45,307 bases of DNA, from assembly GCA_944389125.1 (NCBI GenBank), contig CALXLF010000013.1, positions 1 to 45,307 on the forward strand. Reading direction: 5' to 3'. The notes under the pieces were generated by a model. It did no database searches. It had not been told where the DNA came from and worked only from the letters and a program-made list of their open reading frames with translations. This document shows, one piece after another, positions 1 through 17,510 of the stretch. The translations under genes were made by a program, and so were the position numbers. This stretch comes from an uncultured Clostridia bacterium. GTDB taxonomy: Bacteria; Bacillota; Clostridia; TANB77; CAG-508. The number at the start of each line of letters is the position of its first letter. Position 1 is the stretch's first letter.

Positions 1-4336
<4,336 letters not shown>

Positions 4337-4401
4337 ATATGCAGCCTCCTAAAATACCTTTTTTACCTCTCTTATATATTATATTAACTAGTATTTAATA
4401 T

Positions 4402-4431
4402 AACATATTACATCTAGAAACTAAATGGCAA
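4402..4431 (-). promoter_or_regulatory. Sigma-A-type promoter of surface protein A
   Basis: TTGCCA (4426-4431), 18-base spacer, TATGTT (4402-4407). The same boxes and spacer occur before the paralogue. Confidence 0.6.
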
Positions 4432-4500
4432 AAATTGCTATTTAAAGCTATTTTTAGGTTTTTGCCTTACGGAAACTAAATTCTAACCAAAAATTTTACA
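4432..4500 (-). promoter_or_regulatory. Conserved upstream box of surface protein A
   Basis: Upstream of the -35 box is a stretch containing GAATTTAGTTTCCGTAAGG, nearly identical to a stretch before the paralogue (about 15098-15165). Its position upstream of both promoters suggests a shared regulator site. No known binding motif was recognised. Confidence 0.5.
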
Positions 4501-4573
4501 TTTCATTATCTTTTGTGTTAATTTTTATTAAATACCTATCAAAGTTGCTTTTTTCTAATTTTATAAAAAGCAA

Positions 4574-4611
4574 AAGAAATGCCGATTTTTCAATAAAATT
4601 CGACATTTCTT
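4574..4611 (-). terminator. Terminator after surface protein B
   Basis: Read on the minus strand, AAGAAATGTCGA and TCGGCATTTCTT form a near-perfect stem with an A/T loop, followed by a T-rich run. It lies about 65 bases past the stop of the large gene and upstream of the protein A promoter. Confidence 0.7.
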
Positions 4612-4677
4612 AATTTTATAGTTATTTATTTTTAAATCAATATAACTCTAGATATCCCTAATAAAAACTATATTTTA

Positions 4678-7600
4678 TTATTTCTTGTCATTAGGTAATT
4701 TTAGTTTTAGTGTTTTTCTTGAAGACATTTCACCTTTTCTTTCTTTTTGATATTGTTCATATAAGTATAATAGTACTACTAAGCCAATCATCAATAGATA
4801 AGTTGTTATAATTAAGTATACATTTCTGTTTATACCAGTTTCTACTGATGTTACTATTGTTGCTGTATCTTCATTATCTTCTGAAGTTGTCTCTGCATAA
4901 TTTGCAGGATTGTTTATGTCTGTAATTCTTGCAATGTTTTCGCTTGTTCCAAAGTTTGACTCTCCATTTACCCATTTTAGGACTACTTCTAATTCTTTTG
5001 TTTCTCCAGGTTGTAACTCTACTTGAGTTTCTATGCTTCCGTTTGAGTTTGTCCAATATGTTGGATTGCTGTTTGAGACTGTGTAGCCTGATGGTATTAC
5101 ATCTACTACATTTGCTGTTCCTGGGATTTCTCCTGTGTTACTTAATACTATCTTGTATTTTACTTCTAGGTTAGCTGAATCTATTTTCTTTCTGTGGATT
5201 TCAACTTTACTTGTTTTTCCATCTCCAACTCCTTTGCTTGAGCCATCTAGTGTGATTTCTTCAATTGACTTGCTTATACTCAAGTTGAAGCTTTGTTTTT
5301 GATAATAGTAGATTACCGTGTCTCCTGCTTCTGTTAATTGGCCTGTTGTGTTTGATGTTGATCTTACAAAGTTATAATATGAGATATCTTTTAACTCTGT
5401 TTCATAGTTATCTCCTACGAAGCCTGTTATTGTGTATCCATATGTCTTATTCTCTCCAGTTTCCTGGTCAATATATGTTATTTCTTCAGCTGTATCAATA
5501 TCAACATATTTTACTATTATATCTCCTGCTGGAATTCTTTCATAATAGTAAATTACAGTTATTACATCTTTTGTCATTGTTCCTGATTTATTTTCAGGTT
5601 CTGGTTCTGATGATTGATAATTTTTTATGGCTTTTCTATCAGTTGTATATTCGTCTCCTGCAAAACCTGTTATTTCATCATCTAATGCTAATTGTTTATC
5701 TGTGCCTTTTTCTAAGTATTTTACTATTACTGTTGCAGGTATCTTTTGATATACATAAACTACTGTTATTGTATCTTCTGTCATTGTTCCTGTAGCATTT
5801 TCTGTTACACTTACAAATTCATAATTTTCGAATTCTTTTTGTTCTGTTGTGTATATATCTCCTACTTTTCCATCTAGGATTACATCTTCTGTTAATTCAT
5901 TTCCATCAATATCTTGATATTTTGCAATAACTTGAGCTGCTTTTCTTTGGTAATAGTAAGTTACTTCTTGGCTTTCTTCTGTAATTAGACCTTCTGTATT
6001 TGGAGTGCTATTTATAAAGTCATATGTTTCTATTTCTTTTTTACTTGTTGTATATTCATCTCCAACCTTACCACTTAATGTTATACTATCTGAGATTTCT
6101 TCTCCTGTATCAATATCAATATATTTTACTATTACATCTCCGTTAATATTTATTAATGTATTTGTACTATCTGTTGCTTGATCTTCTTGCTCAGTTTCAT
6201 ATAATCTTACTTTTCCTAGAATATTATTTGTAAAGCTATTTCCTGAGCCATCTAGGTCTATAAATACTACTGAGATATTTTTAGTAATGTTGATTGAATA
6301 ATCTCCATTTACAAATGTATCTATATTATTTAGATCTTCTTCCCAAGTTATTGTCTTAGCTTCATCATCATATGTTCCACCGTCTAGACTTGAGTTTGTT
6401 GTGTCTATTCTGTAAGGTAATGTATCAGTTATGATTACTTTTCCATCTCCTATATATTCTTTTATAGTTGATGTAAAGTTTATCTCATAATTTACTGGTT
6501 CTGCAGAAGCTGTTACTTCTTCTGGGCCTGTTTTTGTTATTGAAGCATCTAGGTCAGCTTTAGTTAATTTATATGTATTTGTAAATCTGAATGATTTTAC
6601 TGATGGGTCATCTGTACTTAACTCTGTTAGCCTTGCTGAATAGTATTGTAAATCTCCTAGATTCTTTTCAGATTCTGCTACTGAGTATGTTATTTCATTT
6701 CCTTTTTCATCATATTTATCTAAGCCATATAACTCATAGCTCCAATCATTTGCTTCATTTAACTCTACTTGAACATTATCTAAATCTCCACCAGATATTG
6801 TTACTATTATTCCATCTGGTCTATGTCCTTTTTGATTATCATTATCATCCCAGACTTTTTCTACTGTTAAAGTCTCTTTATAATCCTGTTTTACTGTTGC
6901 TGTATCTTTTGCTGTTTCTGTTAATTGTGACTCTCCTGGTTTACTTGAATGTTCTTCTGGATAGTAAACATTTATTGTTCCTACTACCGTATTAATTAAA
7001 TCTTCAGCCATATTTTGTCCTGTATATACTAAGCTTATTGTCCTTTCAAAATCATAATTATATGTTCCATTTGTATATGTATCTATATTGTCTATTGTCT
7101 CTTCCCATGTTATTGTCTTATTAGTTGAATTATAGACTCCATTATCTAAATAAGATTTATCTAAATCAATCTCTGATGGTAATGTATCTACAATAGTAAC
7201 TGTTGCACTTCCAATATAATTATCTATTTTGGCTGTATATTTTATATTATAAATAACTTCTTCGTTTTCTTCCTCTAATACTGGAACTTTTTCTTTATCT
7301 GTTTGACTTTTTGGTAATACTCTATAAATTGAAGCTGATTTATCCATAGTATTCGTTACTGTTGGTGTTATTAAACTATAGTAGTAATTTACATTTATTG
7401 TTTCTTCTGTCATCTTTCCAGAGTAATTTTCAGGTTGTTCATCTACACAACTATAATCACTTGGTACTTGACTTGATTTACTTGTTGTATAACTTTGACC
7501 TATTATTCCATCAATGGTCTCATCTGGTGCAAGCTTAATTGTTGTATAAGTATCAGTTTCTACATCATAGATATAATGATGTACTATTACCTCTGCTGGA

Positions 7601-10600
7601 ATAGCTATTGAAGTTTCTTTTTCTGCTTCTTTTTCATCTGTTGTTACAGAAGTATCATCTTCAATTAACTCAATCTTTGAGTTAACTGTATTTTTCATAC
7701 TTCCTGCCACTTCATTTATATCTCCATACAAGTAAACTATCTCAATCGATTTTGTAATTACTATATCTTTTGGAGTATCTGCCTCAAATGTATCTACATC
7801 AATTTCTTCTTCCCATGTAATTGTATTATTTTCTGAGTTATAAGTTCCATTATCTAATTTTGATTGTGAAATATCTATTGCATATGGAAGAGTATCAACT
7901 ATAGTTACTTTTGCTTTTCCTTTAAAATCATCAACTGAAGCTGTAAATTTAACTTCATAATTAACAACTTGGTCTTTACTTACTACTTTATCTGTACCAT
8001 TTTTAGCAACAGTGCTACTAACTTCTGGTGCTGGCTTCTCATATGGATTTTCTGTTTCATTTGTTTCTTTTCCGTCGACTGTTGCAACATTTATTATTGA
8101 GAAGTTGTCTTTTGCATATTCAACTTTTACTATAAAGCTTACTTCTTTTGTTTCTCCTTCTGCTATTGTTGGTATGCTCCAAGTGATTTCACTTCCTTCT
8201 TGTACTCCTCCATTGTTTATACTTACTAATTTTGTTCCACTTGGCACATTATCTTTTACTTCTATATTGCTTACACCAGTTGTTCCTGTATTTGTTACTC
8301 TTACTATATATTTAATTTCATCATTTGGAGCAACTTCATTTTCTGCTAAAGTACTTGCTTCATCATTTCTGATTACACTTGATACTTTCTCAGTTGTTAA
8401 TACTGGTTTGGTTACTTCATTTGTATCTTGTCCATCTACAGTTCCAATATTTCTTATCTCTCCTGTAGCATCTTCATTTACTATTACATCAAAACTTAAT
8501 CTTACAAATCCTTCTGATGTTGCTGATCCTGCTGGTATATTTAACTCTATTCCTTTTTCTAAATCTTCAGCTGTATATATAGTTAAATCTCTTTCTTGAT
8601 AAGTTGATAATGTATTTACTTTTATTGACCCTTCTACAAATGTTGTTCCTTCTGGTATATTATCTTTAACAATTATATTTTTATCTAATCCACCGCTATT
8701 TTTAGCGATAATTAAGTAAGTTATTTTCTCTCCTGGAACTACATAATCTAAATTATTTTCTGTATATTGTGATTTTAAACTTATTATCTCTGCTTCTATA
8801 TATTCATGTGTTATTTCATTAGTTCTTGTATCATTTACTGTTGCTACATTCTTTATTTCTGCTCCATCTTCTAAATCATTTACTGTTACTTTAAAGCTTA
8901 CAGTAATTTTTTCAGATGCTCCTACAGGTACTCTTATTCCTGATACTAAATCACTTTCATCATAGCTTGTATCTCCATCATTTATCTTGATTGAGTTACT
9001 TACGAATGTTGTACCTTCTGGAACACTATCTTTTACTACTGCATCTACTTCAATTGTTCCTGAGTTATTTAAGCTTATTGTATAAGTTATCTCATCACCT
9101 TTTTTAACTTGTGCTCCATTTGCTGGATTTGATGTCTTTTCAAATGTTAAGTTTGATTTATTTACTACTACTGTTGTTTCATTTGTTGGTTTTCCATCTA
9201 CAATTGCTGTGTTACTTAATTCTTTTAAGTATGTTCCATCTGGTAATGTGTTTACTGTTACTTCGAAGCTTACAGTAGTTTGTGATGTTTTATCTACATT
9301 TACTGTTATTCCACTATTTAAATCACTTTCAGAGTATCCACTTTCGGTATTGTTAATTTTAATTGAACCTTCTACAAAACTTGTACCTTCTGGTATACTA
9401 TCTTGAACAATTACATCCTTTGCAACTCCACCGCTGTTCTTTACTGTTATTGTATAAGTGATTTTTTCACCTTCTACTACATAACTTAAACCATTCTCTG
9501 TAGTAAATGATTTACTTTGACTTATTACTGGCCCATTATATGTATTTGTTATATTTGTTCCATTTACTGCTAAAGTATAATAATCTAAATCTCCATCATT
9601 TACTTCTGCTTCTCCTGCTGTATAAATTATCTTCTTTCCATTTGAATCATATTTATCTAATCCTGTAAATGTATGTTTCCATCCTTCTGCTTCTGTTACT
9701 GTATAACTATCTACTACTTGGTTTCCATTTTTCACTTGTAATACCACACTAGTTGGTATTGCATAAATATTATTTGTATGATCCCATGTCTTTGTTATCT
9801 CTACATCTTCTTTAAATTCTGTTTCTGTAGTTACTGTTACTTCTTCTGTATCTTCTTGTTCTTTTATTTCATCTAGTAAAATCGTTGCTTGTGCCTTATT
9901 TTCAAATGTTGTTTTACTATAATCCATATTTTTATATACTACTGTTATATTTTTGCTTATATTTATACTTCTTGTTCCATTAGTATATGTATCTATATCT
10001 GAAATACTTTCTACCCAAGTTATTGTCTTATTTCTTTCATCATATGTTCCGCCATCTAAGTTAGATTTTTCAGTATTTATATCATATGGTAACTCATCTA
10101 CTATTGTAACTGTTGCGTTTCCTACATATTTCTCGATTGTTGCTGTATATCCTATTGTATATTGTACTTCTTGAGTTTCCTCAGTTATCTTCTCTGTTCC
10201 ATCTTTTCTTATACTGCTTTCTATTCCTGGATCTGGCCTTTTATATGGTGTTTCTGTTTCATTTGTTTCTTCGTCATCTACTGTTGCAACATTTGTTATT
10301 GTAAAATCATTGTTTGAATATTCTACTGTTACTTCAAAGCTTATTGTTGCACTTGAAGAAATTCCTAAGTTTACTGTTATTCCGCTATTCAAATCATTTT
10401 CTGTATATTCTGTATCTTCATCATTTACTTTTATTGAATTTTCTACAAATCTTGTACCTTCTGGTGCTGTATCTTGAACAGTCACATTTTTCGCTAAACT
10501 TCCATCATTTCTTACTGTAATTGTATATTTAATCTTCTCTCCTGGAACTACATAATCTAATCCATTTTCTGTAGTTTGTGTTTTGCTACTTGAGATTATT

Positions 10601-13600
10601 GGTTCTGTATATTTATGTGTTACTTCATTTGTTGATACTTCATTTACTGTTGCTACATTTTTTATCTCTGCTCCATCTTCTAAGTCACCAACTTTTACTT
10701 TAAAGCTTACAGTAACTTTTCCTGATACTTCTACAGGTACTCTTATTCCTGATACTAAATCACTTTCATCATAACTTGTATTTTCATCATTTACCTTGAT
10801 TGAGCCTTCTACAAAGCTTGTACCTTCTGGAACATTATCTTTTACTACAGCATCTACTTCAATTGTTCCTGAGTTATTTAAACTTATTGTATAAGTTATC
10901 TCATCATCTTTTTTTACTTGACTTCCGCTCACTGGATTTGATGTCTTTTCAAATGTTAAGTTTGATTTATTTACTACTGTTGTTGTTTCATTTGTAGGTT
11001 TTCCATCAACAATAGCTGTATTCTTTAATTCTTTTAAGTATGTTCCATTTGGTAATACATTTACTGTTACTTCAAAAGTAACTTTTGTCTCTGAATTTGC
11101 TCCTACATTTACTGTAATTCCATTATTTAAATTACTTTCTGTATATGATGTTCCTGAATTATCTACTTTTACTGAATTACTTACAAAAGTTGTTCCTTCT
11201 GGAATTGTATCAGATACTACTACATCTTTTGCAACTCCTCCTTCATTTTTAACAGTTACTGTATATGTTATCTTTTCTCCTTCTACTACATAACTTAATC
11301 CATTTTCTGTTGAAACAGATTTACTTTGACTTATTACTGGTCCATTATATGTATTTGTTATGTTTGTTCCATCTACTGTTGCTTTATAATAATTTAAATT
11401 TCCTGCTGTTACTTCTGCCTCTCCTGCTGTATAAGTTATTTCATTTCCAGCTTCATCATATTTATCAAGTCCTGTAAATGTATAACTCCATACATTTGGA
11501 TTACCAGAAGTAGCATTTGCGTTTGTTATAGTTTGTGTTCTTACTACTTTGTCTCCATTTTTAACTTGTAATATTATACTATCTGGTATTGTATAAATAT
11601 TATTTGTATGATCCCAAGTTTTTGTTACTGTTACATCTACTTTAAATTCTGTAGTTGTTGTAACTGTTACCTCTTCTGTATCTTCTTGTTTATCTAATTC
11701 TTCAAACCAAATCGTTCCTTGAGCTTTATTATCAAAACTGCTCTTTGTTACATCTAAGTTTGTATATACAACTGTTATATTTTTACTTATATCTATATCT
11801 CTTGCTCCATTTGTATATGTATCGATATCTTCAATTGTTTCAACCCAAGTTATTGTCTGAGCTTCCTCATCATAACTTCCTCCATCTAAGTTTGATTTTT
11901 GTACATCTATCTTATATGGCAATTCATCTACTATTGTAACCCTTGCGTCTCCATAGTAATCATCTACATTTGCATGATATTTTATTGTATAGCTTACATT
12001 TTCATCTTTTGATGTTATTTTCTCTGTTCCTGTTTTTTCTATATTATCAGTTACAATTGCATCTTTTAAATTATAATATAGATTTATTACATTCTTACCT
12101 GTTCCTAAAACTAAAGTTTCTTTATCTGCACTATCATAATTATATTTCTCTATATCTATTACTTCATTTGATGAATTAATTATAGTATTTATTGGAATAT
12201 TTGTATCTGTTTTAGAAGTATGTATTTGCTCTCCTGTTTTTTTATCCAAATAATTTACTGTATAACTTGCAGTTGTTGGCGCTAATTCAGGTGAATCTAC
12301 ATCTATAGTTTCATTACCATTTAATACTGCTTTTCCAAGGTTTGTATCTTCAAATCCTTCAAAATATTCTATTGAGTCTTGTCTTAATTTTACTTTTATT
12401 TGTATTGTTACTTCATCACCGCATACATAATTTTCATCATAAAACAATACATTTTGTCCATTTACTACTAATTGCTTACTATCAGAACCTCCTGTAACTT
12501 GTGCATCTAATATTTCATAGTAATCTTGTACTGTATCTGCAATAGTACAGTTTGTAATAATCTGAACTCCTGCTTCTTCAAAGTCTTTATCATAGCTATA
12601 ATCTGCCGCATATTTTTTGTCTGTATAAGGTAAATTTAATGCAGTATTATAACTTGTAGTTGTATTCTTCTTTTCTTCCCATGTTTTAAGACTTTCCTCA
12701 CTTAAAACTAAATCAGCTTCTCCATAATTTTCTGGATTTAGTATTCCTATCATAATATTCATAATATTTGAATCATATGTTGATGAAGTAAGATATCTAA
12801 CAGTTAGTTGAGGATTGTCATCTTGTTGAGAATACTGAGACATTGAAAAATATCTATCTCCATAATTTTCTTCAATAAAATTAAAATATTTTTCTGTTGC
12901 ATAATCAATTCCCCAAAGTCCATCAAGGCCATAAAATTCACCTTCTGCAAGATAAAATGAATCTGTTGAAACATAAATTGCAGTAGGATTATTTATTAAA
13001 TTTTCCTCACTTATATATTCATCTCCCATATTTCCAAATAAATATTTTTCTATTGCTGGTGGAATACTGTTTATTGCATGAGGGAAAGTTATTCCAGCCT
13101 CTTTGGTTTCTCTTATATATGTTCTAATTTCTTCTTCTGTTGAATCAGGATAAAACGTGTGAACATTAGTTATACCAGATTCTCCGCTGCCGTTAAGTGC
13201 AATAAAATCAACTTTATCATAATATTTTGTTAATGTAGTAATATTTTTTACTAATATATCTTCTGTTAATCTATGTTGATAACACATTGTTGCAACATAT
13301 AGTGCTGATGTATTCTCTAACTCTTCATATTGTGCTCCTTTTAATGTAATTAATGCCTCTCCATTTTCTTTATCTGTCCATTCAGCAGTTTTTATTAAAT
13401 AACTTCCATCATCTGCTACTGTTTCTTGATAATTTTTTTGATATTCATCATCTTTATCTTCATCTGTTAATTCAGTTGTTTTCTTATATTCATTTATAGC
13501 TAATTTTGGCGATTCCACAAATAATTCATTTAAATTACAACTTAGCCATGCATTTCCAACATTAGTATCTTCAAATCCATCTAAATTTGAAATCATATTT

Positions 13601-15013
13601 TGTTTTAATTTTACTTTTATTTGTATTGTTACTTCATCACCACATATATAATTTGGATCTGTAACTGTAACTTTTTGTCCATCAACTCTGCTTTGTATAG
13701 TTGAAGAGTTACTTAAAGCAGTTACATCTGTTATTTCAAAATAATCTTGTACTGTATCTTCTACAGTGAGATTTGTTATAATTTGAACCCCGGCTTCTTC
13801 AAAATCTTTATCATAACTATAATCCGCTGCATATTTCTTATCCTGAATTGGAAAATAGACAGCATCACTACCCCAAGTATCATTCCATTTTTGAATAGTT
13901 TCAGAACTAAAAACATTGTCTGCTTCTCCATAATTTTCAGGATTAAGAATACCTATTAAAACATTTAATCTTTCAGCATCATATTTATTATCAGGGTATC
14001 TTACACCTAAACATGGTAATTCATCTTGGCTTGAATATTGAGACATACTAAAATATCTATTTCCATAATATTCTGACATAAAATCAAAATATTTTTGAGT
14101 TCCATATTCTACTCCCCAACCTTCATTACTATTTGGATCCCATGCCCAGGTATACTGCTCTGCAATTAATAATGAATCAGTAGAAACATAAATTGCTGTT
14201 GGATCATTTATTAAATTACCTTCACTTATATACTCATCTCCAGCATTTCCAAATAAATAGTTTTGAACAGCATATGGAATACTATATACAAAATGAGGAT
14301 ATCCAAAACCTGCATTTTTAGTTTCACTTATATAAGTTCTAATTTCATCTTCAGTTGATGCTGAAGTAAAAGTAACACAATCTGCAACTCCAGCTTCCTT
14401 ATGATTATTAATTGCAATAAAATCTACTTTATCATAATATTTTGTTAATATCTCTATATTTCTTACCAATATATCTTCTGTTAATCCATGTGCATAACAT
14501 AAAGTCGCAACATACAAAGCGCTTGTATTTTCTAATTCCTGATTTGAAGCTCCTTTAATAGTAATTAATGCTTCACCATTTTCCTTGTCTGTCCATTCTG
14601 CACTTTTAGTTAAATAACTACCATCATCTAATGTTGCTTCTTGATAATTCTTTTGGTATTCATCAAATATATCTGTACTATTTAATTCAGAGGTTTTCTT
14701 GTATCCATCGATAGCTGAATTTGCATTTAACTCTTCTGTTTCTGAGAAAAGACTTATTCCCATTCTATTTGCAAGCGTCGCTACTTTTTCTTTTATACTA
14801 TTTCCTACACCTGTGTTAAAAAACAACGCAAACAATCCTACCAATACTACTATTGCTAGGATAATCACAAATATTTTATTCTTTGCTAGGGTTTTTCTTT
14901 CTTTTTCTCCGCTCGGAAAAGTTACTCTCTAGAGCAGAGCTGATTTCAGGGTTAGAAATCTTATTTAGTTTCTTGTCTTGTTTCTTCTCTTTTTTGATCT
15001 TTGGTAATTTCAT
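4678..15013 (-). CDS. Giant surface protein B, about 3,444 aa, needs +1 shift at CGG
   Basis: ATG 15013 follows AGGAGG. Thirty-four codons encode a basic leader ending S-N-F-S-E. The frame then meets CGG (14909-14911) and stops at TAA about 10 codons later. Skipping the C gives G-E-K-E-R-K-T-L, a membrane helix (KIFVIILAIVVLVGLFALFF), then 3,400 open codons. Domains in order: two ~420-residue copies of a vWA-like region (about 14720-12300) without a DxSxS metal site; a MucBP-like unit; two tandem ~1.8-kb modules, each with an isopeptide-type domain, a Cna-B domain (KTWDHTNN) and several DUF11-type repeats; a further MucBP and Cna-B; four C-terminal MucBP units (about 6130-5300); a last DUF11; and a C-terminal helix (VYLIITTYLLMIGLVVLLYL) with a Lys-rich tail. 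I infer a long surface adhesin anchored at both ends. GTG 14868 is the only late in-frame start, but it lacks a ribosome-binding site and would remove the basic leader. Confidence 0.88.
14909..14911 (-). other. CGG +1 frameshift site in surface protein B
   Basis: Zero-frame UCC GAG CGG AGA AAA runs to a nearby TAA. Skipping C gives GAG-c-GGA GAA AAA (E-G-E-K) and joins the 3,400-codon frame. Position and downstream residues match the site in protein A. Confidence 0.82.
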
Positions 15014-15067
15014 ATTTGCAGCCTCCTAAAATACCTCTTCCTTCTCTATTTATTTAATATTATATAT

Positions 15068-15097
15068 AACATATTTAATTTTAGAAATAAATGTCAA
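15068..15097 (-). promoter_or_regulatory. Sigma-A-type promoter of surface protein B
   Basis: TTGACA (15092-15097), 18-base spacer, TATGTT (15068-15073). The layout matches the protein A promoter. Confidence 0.65.
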
Positions 15098-15165
15098 AAT
15101 CTGCTATTTGAGGCTGTTTGGAAGCTTTTACCTTACGGAAGCTAAATTCTATCTAAAATTTTACA
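15098..15165 (-). promoter_or_regulatory. Conserved upstream box of surface protein B
   Basis: This is the second copy of the box with TTCCGTAAGG inside GAATTTAG...AAAA, just upstream of -35. The rest of the 15014-15347 gap holds only AT-rich sequence. Confidence 0.5.
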
Positions 15166-15347
15166 TTTTCATATCTTTTTCATTTAATTTCTATAAAATC
15201 CACAAAATTTCCACATAATTAGATTTTACCAAAAATAAAAAATTACTGATTTATAAACAAAAATCAATATTTTAAATATATTCTTTTCAACTATTTTATA
15301 AAAAAAGCTAACAGGCTCGCATTTTCCCTAATTTCAAAGACAAACAT

Positions 15348-15388
15348 AAAAATATGGACAAGAGAACCGTCCCCTTGTCCATATTTTT
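15348..15388 (-). terminator. REP-like hairpin serving as gdpP terminator
   Basis: AAAATATGGACAAG pairs with CTTGTCCATATTTT around a GAGAACCGTCCC core, overlapping the gdpP stop. The GGGAC-containing core resembles the other REP-like hairpins in this window. Confidence 0.65.
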
Positions 15389-17393
15389 ACATTATCTCTG
15401 TTAGGTATTCATGTATTCTAATAACTAACTCATCATGTGCCTCTTCTAATGTTAGGCCTTCTAATTGTGCTCCTGCTAGAGTTATGTGGCCTCCGCCTCC
15501 TAGTTTTTCTAGGATAACTTGAACATTTATATCTCCTATTGAACGACCACTTATGAATATTTTATCTCCTACTTTTCCCATAACAAATGATGCTGTAATA
15601 TTACTAATTGTTAAAAGCTCATCTGCTGCTTTAGCACAAATTAGGTTTGTATTTTCATCTTCTTTTTCACAAACTGAAATAGCTATGCTATCTTCTATGA
15701 TTTCAGCTTTCTTAACTATATCTGCTATCTCATTATAGCTTTCTAAATCTGCTTGGAACCATTTCTTTACTTTTATAATATCTACACCATATTTTCTAAG
15801 ATAAGCTGCGGCTTCAAATGTTCTAACACCTGTTTTAAAAGTAAAGTTTTTGGTATCTACCATAATTCCACCATATAAGCTCTCTGCTTCAATTAAGCTT
15901 AAAGTTACATCATCTTTTGCATATTGAATTAATTCTGTAACTAACTCTGCAGTAGATGAAGCATATACTTCATGGAATGAAATCTCTACATCTTCAATAA
16001 AGTCTGGACTCTTTCTATGATGATCTATAATTATTTTTCTCTTTGCTGCACTTAAAATACTTGGAAATTCTACATAGCTTGTTTTATGAGTATCAACTAT
16101 TATAAGCAAAGTATTATTTGAAATAAGCTTAATAGCCTCTTCTTCCGTAACTATTGTATCTTTATATTCTTGAATAGAATTTAACTCTTCCCAGAATTTT
16201 CCTAATGAATCTCCAACTGGTTCTGTAACTATATTACATTCTTTATCTAATGATTTTGCTAATCTATACATTCCCAGAGCAGAACCTACTGCATCAATAT
16301 CAATGTTTTTATGACCCATTATAATTATATTATCTGAATCTGAAATACATCTTGCAATAGCTTTTGCCATATTTCTAGCTTTAACTTTAGTTCTTTTTTC
16401 AGTTTCTAAAGTTTTACCACCATAGAATTTATATTTTCCATCTTTTCTAACAGCTGCCTGATCTCCTCCACGTCCTAGAACCATATCCATTGTAGCTAAA
16501 GCATTTCTATATTTTTCATAAATTGTTTTTCCATCTGATGTTAATGCTATACTAAGAGTTACAGGAATCTTTGAACTAGTTTCTAAAGATTTTACTTTAT
16601 CTAGAATATTAAATTTATCATTTTCCATCTTAGATAAATACTGTTTTTCAAAGATATATATAAATAGATTTCTATCATTTTTTACTATTAAGCCACCAGT
16701 TTCAGCTGCCCAATCCATTATAGATTTTTCAACTTTAGCAAGCAATTCTAATTTTTCTTCTGGTAAAGCTTTTTGAATAACATCATCATATCCATCAATT
16801 GTAGCAATTCCAACACATGTAGCTTCATTATCATATTTATTTAAAAGGTCAATATACTCAGTATAATCAAGAAAATAAAGAATAAGCATATATTCTTTTT
16901 TCTTTTTTCTTTCTCTTCTTCTAATATTTGCAATTGTTCCTTTTATTTTATATGATTTTCCGTTAATATTTAAATTTTTATTAAATTCTTGTGCATGATT
17001 ATTTTCAATATCTAATTTAATTTCTTTAACAATTAGATTTAAATAAGTATTTATATCAACATTGCTAAAACTCTCAGTAAATTTTTTACTCCTCCAAATA
17101 ATACTTCCATCTGTTTCAATAATAACAAGTGGAATTGGTGAATTAACCAAAGTACTTTTTCCCGCAGTACTTACATCCATTGTTATCTCTTCAATATGAT
17201 TAACAATCTCATTTTTCTTTCTACCATTTTCTAATAATGTATAAATTGAAACAACTATAATCAAAATTATAGATGGTAAAATCCAATGCCAATCATATAC
17301 ACATAATACTATACACAATAAAACAATAATAACTAAATATATTCTTACTTTAGCTATTATCTTCTCTATAAAATTACCATTCGAATCGGACAT
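15387..17393 (-). CDS. gdpP: Cyclic-di-AMP phosphodiesterase, GdpP/YybT type
   Basis: This membrane enzyme hydrolyses c-di-AMP and so affects osmotic and cell-wall homeostasis. Its 668 residues show the full family layout. Two membrane helices lie at about residues 18-52, followed by a PAS-like segment (about 75-165). A degenerate GGDEF domain (about 180-320) keeps the family's LGRGGDQAAV motif but lacks GGDEF. The DHH domain from about 340 has GHKNIDIDAVGS, VDTHKTS and IIDHHRKS, and the DHHA1 end carries GGGGHITLAGA. All the metal-binding His/Asp motifs are present, so it should be active. ATG 17393 is preceded by GGGAG. It has its own promoter (17466-17494) and appears monocistronic. Confidence 0.95.
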   Translation of the reverse strand: MSDSNGNFIEKIIAKVRIYLVIIVLLCIVLCVYDWHWILPSIILIIVVSIYTLLENGRKKNEIVNHIEEITMDVSTAGKSTLVNSPIPLVIIETDGSIIWRSKKFTESFSNVDINTYLNLIVKEIKLDIENNHAQEFNKNLNINGKSYKIKGTIANIRRRERKKKKEYMLILYFLDYTEYIDLLNKYDNEATCVGIATIDGYDDVIQKALPEEKLELLAKVEKSIMDWAAETGGLIVKNDRNLFIYIFEKQYLSKMENDKFNILDKVKSLETSSKIPVTLSIALTSDGKTIYEKYRNALATMDMVLGRGGDQAAVRKDGKYKFYGGKTLETEKRTKVKARNMAKAIARCISDSDNIIIMGHKNIDIDAVGSALGMYRLAKSLDKECNIVTEPVGDSLGKFWEELNSIQEYKDTIVTEEEAIKLISNNTLLIIVDTHKTSYVEFPSILSAAKRKIIIDHHRKSPDFIEDVEISFHEVYASSTAELVTELIQYAKDDVTLSLIEAESLYGGIMVDTKNFTFKTGVRTFEAAAYLRKYGVDIIKVKKWFQADLESYNEIADIVKKAEIIEDSIAISVCEKEDENTNLICAKAADELLTISNITASFVMGKVGDKIFISGRSIGDINVQVILEKLGGGGHITLAGAQLEGLTLEEAHDELVIRIHEYLTEIM

Positions 17394-17465
17394 AAAATCT
17401 CCCTTTTTTATTTAAATTAAAAAGCTCTTAAAGTTTTTATATTATTACGCAAAATTAACATAATA

Positions 17466-17494
17466 ATTATATTACTATACTACCAAAAAGTCAA
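17466..17494 (-). promoter_or_regulatory. gdpP promoter
   Basis: TTGACT (17489-17494), 17-base spacer, TATAAT (17466-17471). This is a near-consensus sigma-A promoter about 70 bases before the ATG. Confidence 0.75.
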
Positions 17495-17510
17495 ATTTCA
17501 AGCAATTTTA

